Assembly (NCBI GenBank): GCA_012800685.1
Contig: JAAZIT010000422.1
Coordinates: 1 to 7,148, forward strand
Length of the DNA stretch: 7,148 nucleotides
Origin: Clostridiales bacterium
Lineage (GTDB): Bacteria > Bacillota > Clostridia > Oscillospirales > Ruminococcaceae
Direction: 5' to 3'
Both the position numbers and the translations under genes were made by a program. The notes beneath the pieces are model-generated. The model was given only the letters and a program-made list of their open reading frames with translations, ran no database searches and was not told the origin of the DNA. This document shows, one piece after another, positions 5,682-7,148 of the stretch. The first letter of the stretch is position 1; every line of letters begins with the position of its first letter.

Positions 5682-6201
5682 TATCAGTGATTTTATAATC
5701 CCTACTATAATTGCAGTAATATTGGTAACAGGTCTTGTAAAAAAAGTAGATGTTTTTAATGAGTTTCTTGAGGGTGCTGCCGAAAACCTTAAGACAGCCG
5801 TTTCAATCCTACCTGCGCTTATCGCATTAATGACTTGTGTTGGAATGTTTAAATCTTCAGGTGGTTTAGGTATAATAACAAGCTTAATATCACCAATTAC
5901 AGACTTTTTAGGCTTCCCCTCCGAATGTGTTCCGTTAGCAATTCTACGCCCTGTTTCAGGAAGTGGCTCAATCGCTATGTATGAGTCAATATTATCTGAT
6001 AATCACCCTGACAGCTTTGCCGTTCGTGTTGCAAGCGTACTTTTAGGTTCAACTGAAACCACTTTTTACACAATGGCTGTATATTATGGTGCGGCTAAAA
6101 TTAAAAACACAAGGCAAACATTAGTTGCAGCAATTTCAGCCGATTTCACTGGATTTGTATTTTCTGTTTTTGCTGTTAGATTGTTCTTTTATATTTTGTA
6201 G
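5671..6201 (+). CDS. spmB: Spore maturation protein B (SpmB)
   Basis: This is the partner of SpmA and is also a nucleoside-recognition-domain membrane protein, 176 residues long (Bacillus SpmB is about 178). Hydrophobic segments lie at about 8-22, 43-60, 64-80 and 153-175. The conserved loops are LRPVSGSGSIAMYE (92-105) and GSTETTFYTMAVYYGA (126-141), both typical of SpmB. Its start lies inside the end of spmA (11-base overlap), with only a weak purine-rich AGAAAGAAG upstream, so translation probably depends on ribosomes finishing spmA. It is followed 35 bases later by a stem-loop terminator, so spmA-spmB looks like a two-gene operon. Confidence 0.95.
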   Translation: MNFSISDFIIPTIIAVILVTGLVKKVDVFNEFLEGAAENLKTAVSILPALIALMTCVGMFKSSGGLGIITSLISPITDFLGFPSECVPLAILRPVSGSGSIAMYESILSDNHPDSFAVRVASVLLGSTETTFYTMAVYYGAAKIKNTRQTLVAAISADFTGFVFSVFAVRLFFYIL

Positions 6202-6236
6202 TAATTCTTTTACCATAGGTATCATGCCTAATTAAA

Positions 6237-6263
6237 AAAGCCACACCCTAAAAGTGTGGCTTT
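6237..6263. terminator. Bidirectional intrinsic terminator between spmB and the hydrogenase gene
   Basis: A perfect ten-base stem AAAGCCACAC/GTGTGGCTTT (6237-6246 with 6254-6263) has a seven-base loop. On the minus strand it is followed by a run of six T, and the stem begins only four bases after the hydrogenase stop. On the plus strand the tail is TTTAATTTT. It therefore serves both converging transcription units. Confidence 0.92.
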
Positions 6264-6267
6264 AATT

Positions 6268-7148
6268 TTATCCAAAATGAATAATTGCATCTGATATAGT
6301 TTTTTCCATTGCTTCCTTGCCGTATTTATCAACCTCACGCTTATCCTTTTCCTCATGAGTTAGACAGCCTGCACCGCCTATACATCCCCCTGAACAAGCC
6401 ATTCCCTCAATAAAATTATTAGGAAGCTTGTTTTTAGAAGCACGTAAAAGAGCTATCCTACATTCCTCAATTCCATCACAGGAAATTGCATTAGGTACGA
6501 AGTCAAGGTTTTGCTCCTTAGTTGCTTGAACAACTGCATCAGTTAATCCACCACTTCTCGCAAAAATTCTTCCATAGTATGAGGCGTTATCTAGCACGTC
6601 CTCTGAAAGCTCCTCAAGCTCAATATCCTTGCTGTCAAATAACGCTTGAAGTTCCTCAAAGGTTAGTACACAATCAACATAAGGCTTAACTGTGTCCTTT
6701 TGAGCCTCCATCTTTTTAGCTGTACATGGACCGATAAAAACAATTTTGCTATCCGGATCAGTGTCTTTTATAAATTTAGCAATAGTTGCCATTGGTGAAA
6801 GGTTATGGGATATTTTATCCGTTAGCATTGGAAACTCTTTTTCAATATAATCAACAAACGCTGGACAGCATGAGCTAGTTATAAATCCCTTTTCAGAAAG
6901 CTCCCTCGCTTCAGCATAAGCAACCATATCAGCTCCAAGAGCCGCTTCAACCACGCTATGAAAACCAAGCTTCTTTATTGCTGAAATTACTTGTCCTAGC
7001 TTTGCGTATGTAAACTGGCTTGAGATTGATGGGGCAACAACTGCATAGGTTTTATATTTTTTATTATTTTCACTACCCTTTAGTATCTCTATTGAATCAA
7101 GAATAAATGATTTGTCCATTATTGCTCCAAATGGGCATTGATAAACGC
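6268..7148 (-). CDS. [FeFe]-hydrogenase catalytic (H-cluster) domain protein, 5' end outside window
   Basis: The enzyme type reversibly reduces protons to H2 with ferredoxin electrons in the cytoplasm of anaerobes. Counting from the Met at 7119, all three H-cluster segments are present: L1 TSSCCPAF (81-88; Cys84 proton relay, Cys85 ligand), L2 GPCTAKKMEA (130-139; Cys132, Lys135), and L3 EGMACSGGCIGGAG (238-251; Cys242 and bridging Cys246). The L1 Phe88 (usually Trp) and the Gly before PC in L2 (usually Met) point to the shorter group B-type enzymes rather than CpI. The frame stays open beyond that Met to the window edge, and the edge codons read VYQCPFGAI, the end of a ferredoxin-like CxxxCP motif, so the true start and at least one Fe-S cluster domain lie outside. 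No HydE/F/G maturase is visible. A sensory rather than catalytic role cannot be excluded. Confidence 0.92.
   Translation of the reverse strand, partial: VYQCPFGAIMDKSFILDSIEILKGSENNKKYKTYAVVAPSISSQFTYAKLGQVISAIKKLGFHSVVEAALGADMVAYAEARELSEKGFITSSCCPAFVDYIEKEFPMLTDKISHNLSPMATIAKFIKDTDPDSKIVFIGPCTAKKMEAQKDTVKPYVDCVLTFEELQALFDSKDIELEELSEDVLDNASYYGRIFARSGGLTDAVVQATKEQNLDFVPNAISCDGIEECRIALLRASKNKLPNNFIEGMACSGGCIGGAGCLTHEEKDKREVDKYGKEAMEKTISDAIIHFG

Noticed and set aside
7117..7119. ATG at 7119 as the start of the hydrogenase gene
   Set aside because: The frame continues upstream without a stop and encodes a ferredoxin-type CPFGAI motif, so this Met is internal.
1..7148. Mobile elements, CRISPR arrays, tRNA/rRNA genes or a defence island
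   Set aside because: I saw no transposase or integrase motifs, no regularly spaced repeats and no tRNA-like folds. All genes have recognisable core or accessory families with uniform base composition.

Overview
The window is a low-GC, gene-dense chromosomal segment, most likely from an anaerobic, endospore-forming member of the Clostridia. This rests on a housekeeping sigma factor close to Bacillus SigA, the sporulation pair spmA-spmB, an AbrB-type regulator, an [FeFe]-hydrogenase and a butanol-dehydrogenase-like enzyme, together with strong AGGAGG ribosome binding sites. The family (for example Oscillospiraceae/Ruminococcaceae) is a guess. I see no transposase, integrase, CRISPR array, tRNA or rRNA, and nothing that looks recently acquired.

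Left part (1-4463, plus strand): the 3' end of dnaG, then rpoD, an Rrf2-family regulator with an iron-sulfur cysteine motif, a membrane-anchored GH25 lysozyme-like protein and an iron/zinc-type alcohol dehydrogenase. Gaps are 30, 21, -4 (ATGA overlap) and 38 bases. The run closes with a perfect stem-loop terminator at 4424-4463. It therefore reads as an extension of the conserved dnaG-rpoD operon into three accessory genes.

Middle (4464-5063): a second hairpin at 4502-4540 serves the converging minus-strand gene, a small AbrB-domain protein with a C-terminal four-cysteine knuckle. That gene has an almost ideal sigma-A promoter (TTGACT, 17 bases, TATAAT) overlaid by an 11-base direct repeat. 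The 216-base region upstream is shared with the divergent spmAB pair.

Right part (5064-7148): spmA and spmB overlap by 11 bases and encode membrane proteins of spore maturation. A bidirectional terminator at 6237-6263 separates them from a converging minus-strand [FeFe]-hydrogenase catalytic domain. That gene is cut by the right edge: its frame stays open to base 7148 and the edge codons encode the end of a ferredoxin-like cluster motif, so the ATG at 7119-7117 is probably internal.

Most of the window is ordinary core genome. The points most worth a second look are an Asp-to-Asn change in the GH25 catalytic DxE motif, the repeat-covered abrB promoter, the Fe-S regulator/lysozyme/dehydrogenase extension of the sigma-factor operon, and the false start of the hydrogenase. 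I did not find convincing evidence of an undescribed system.
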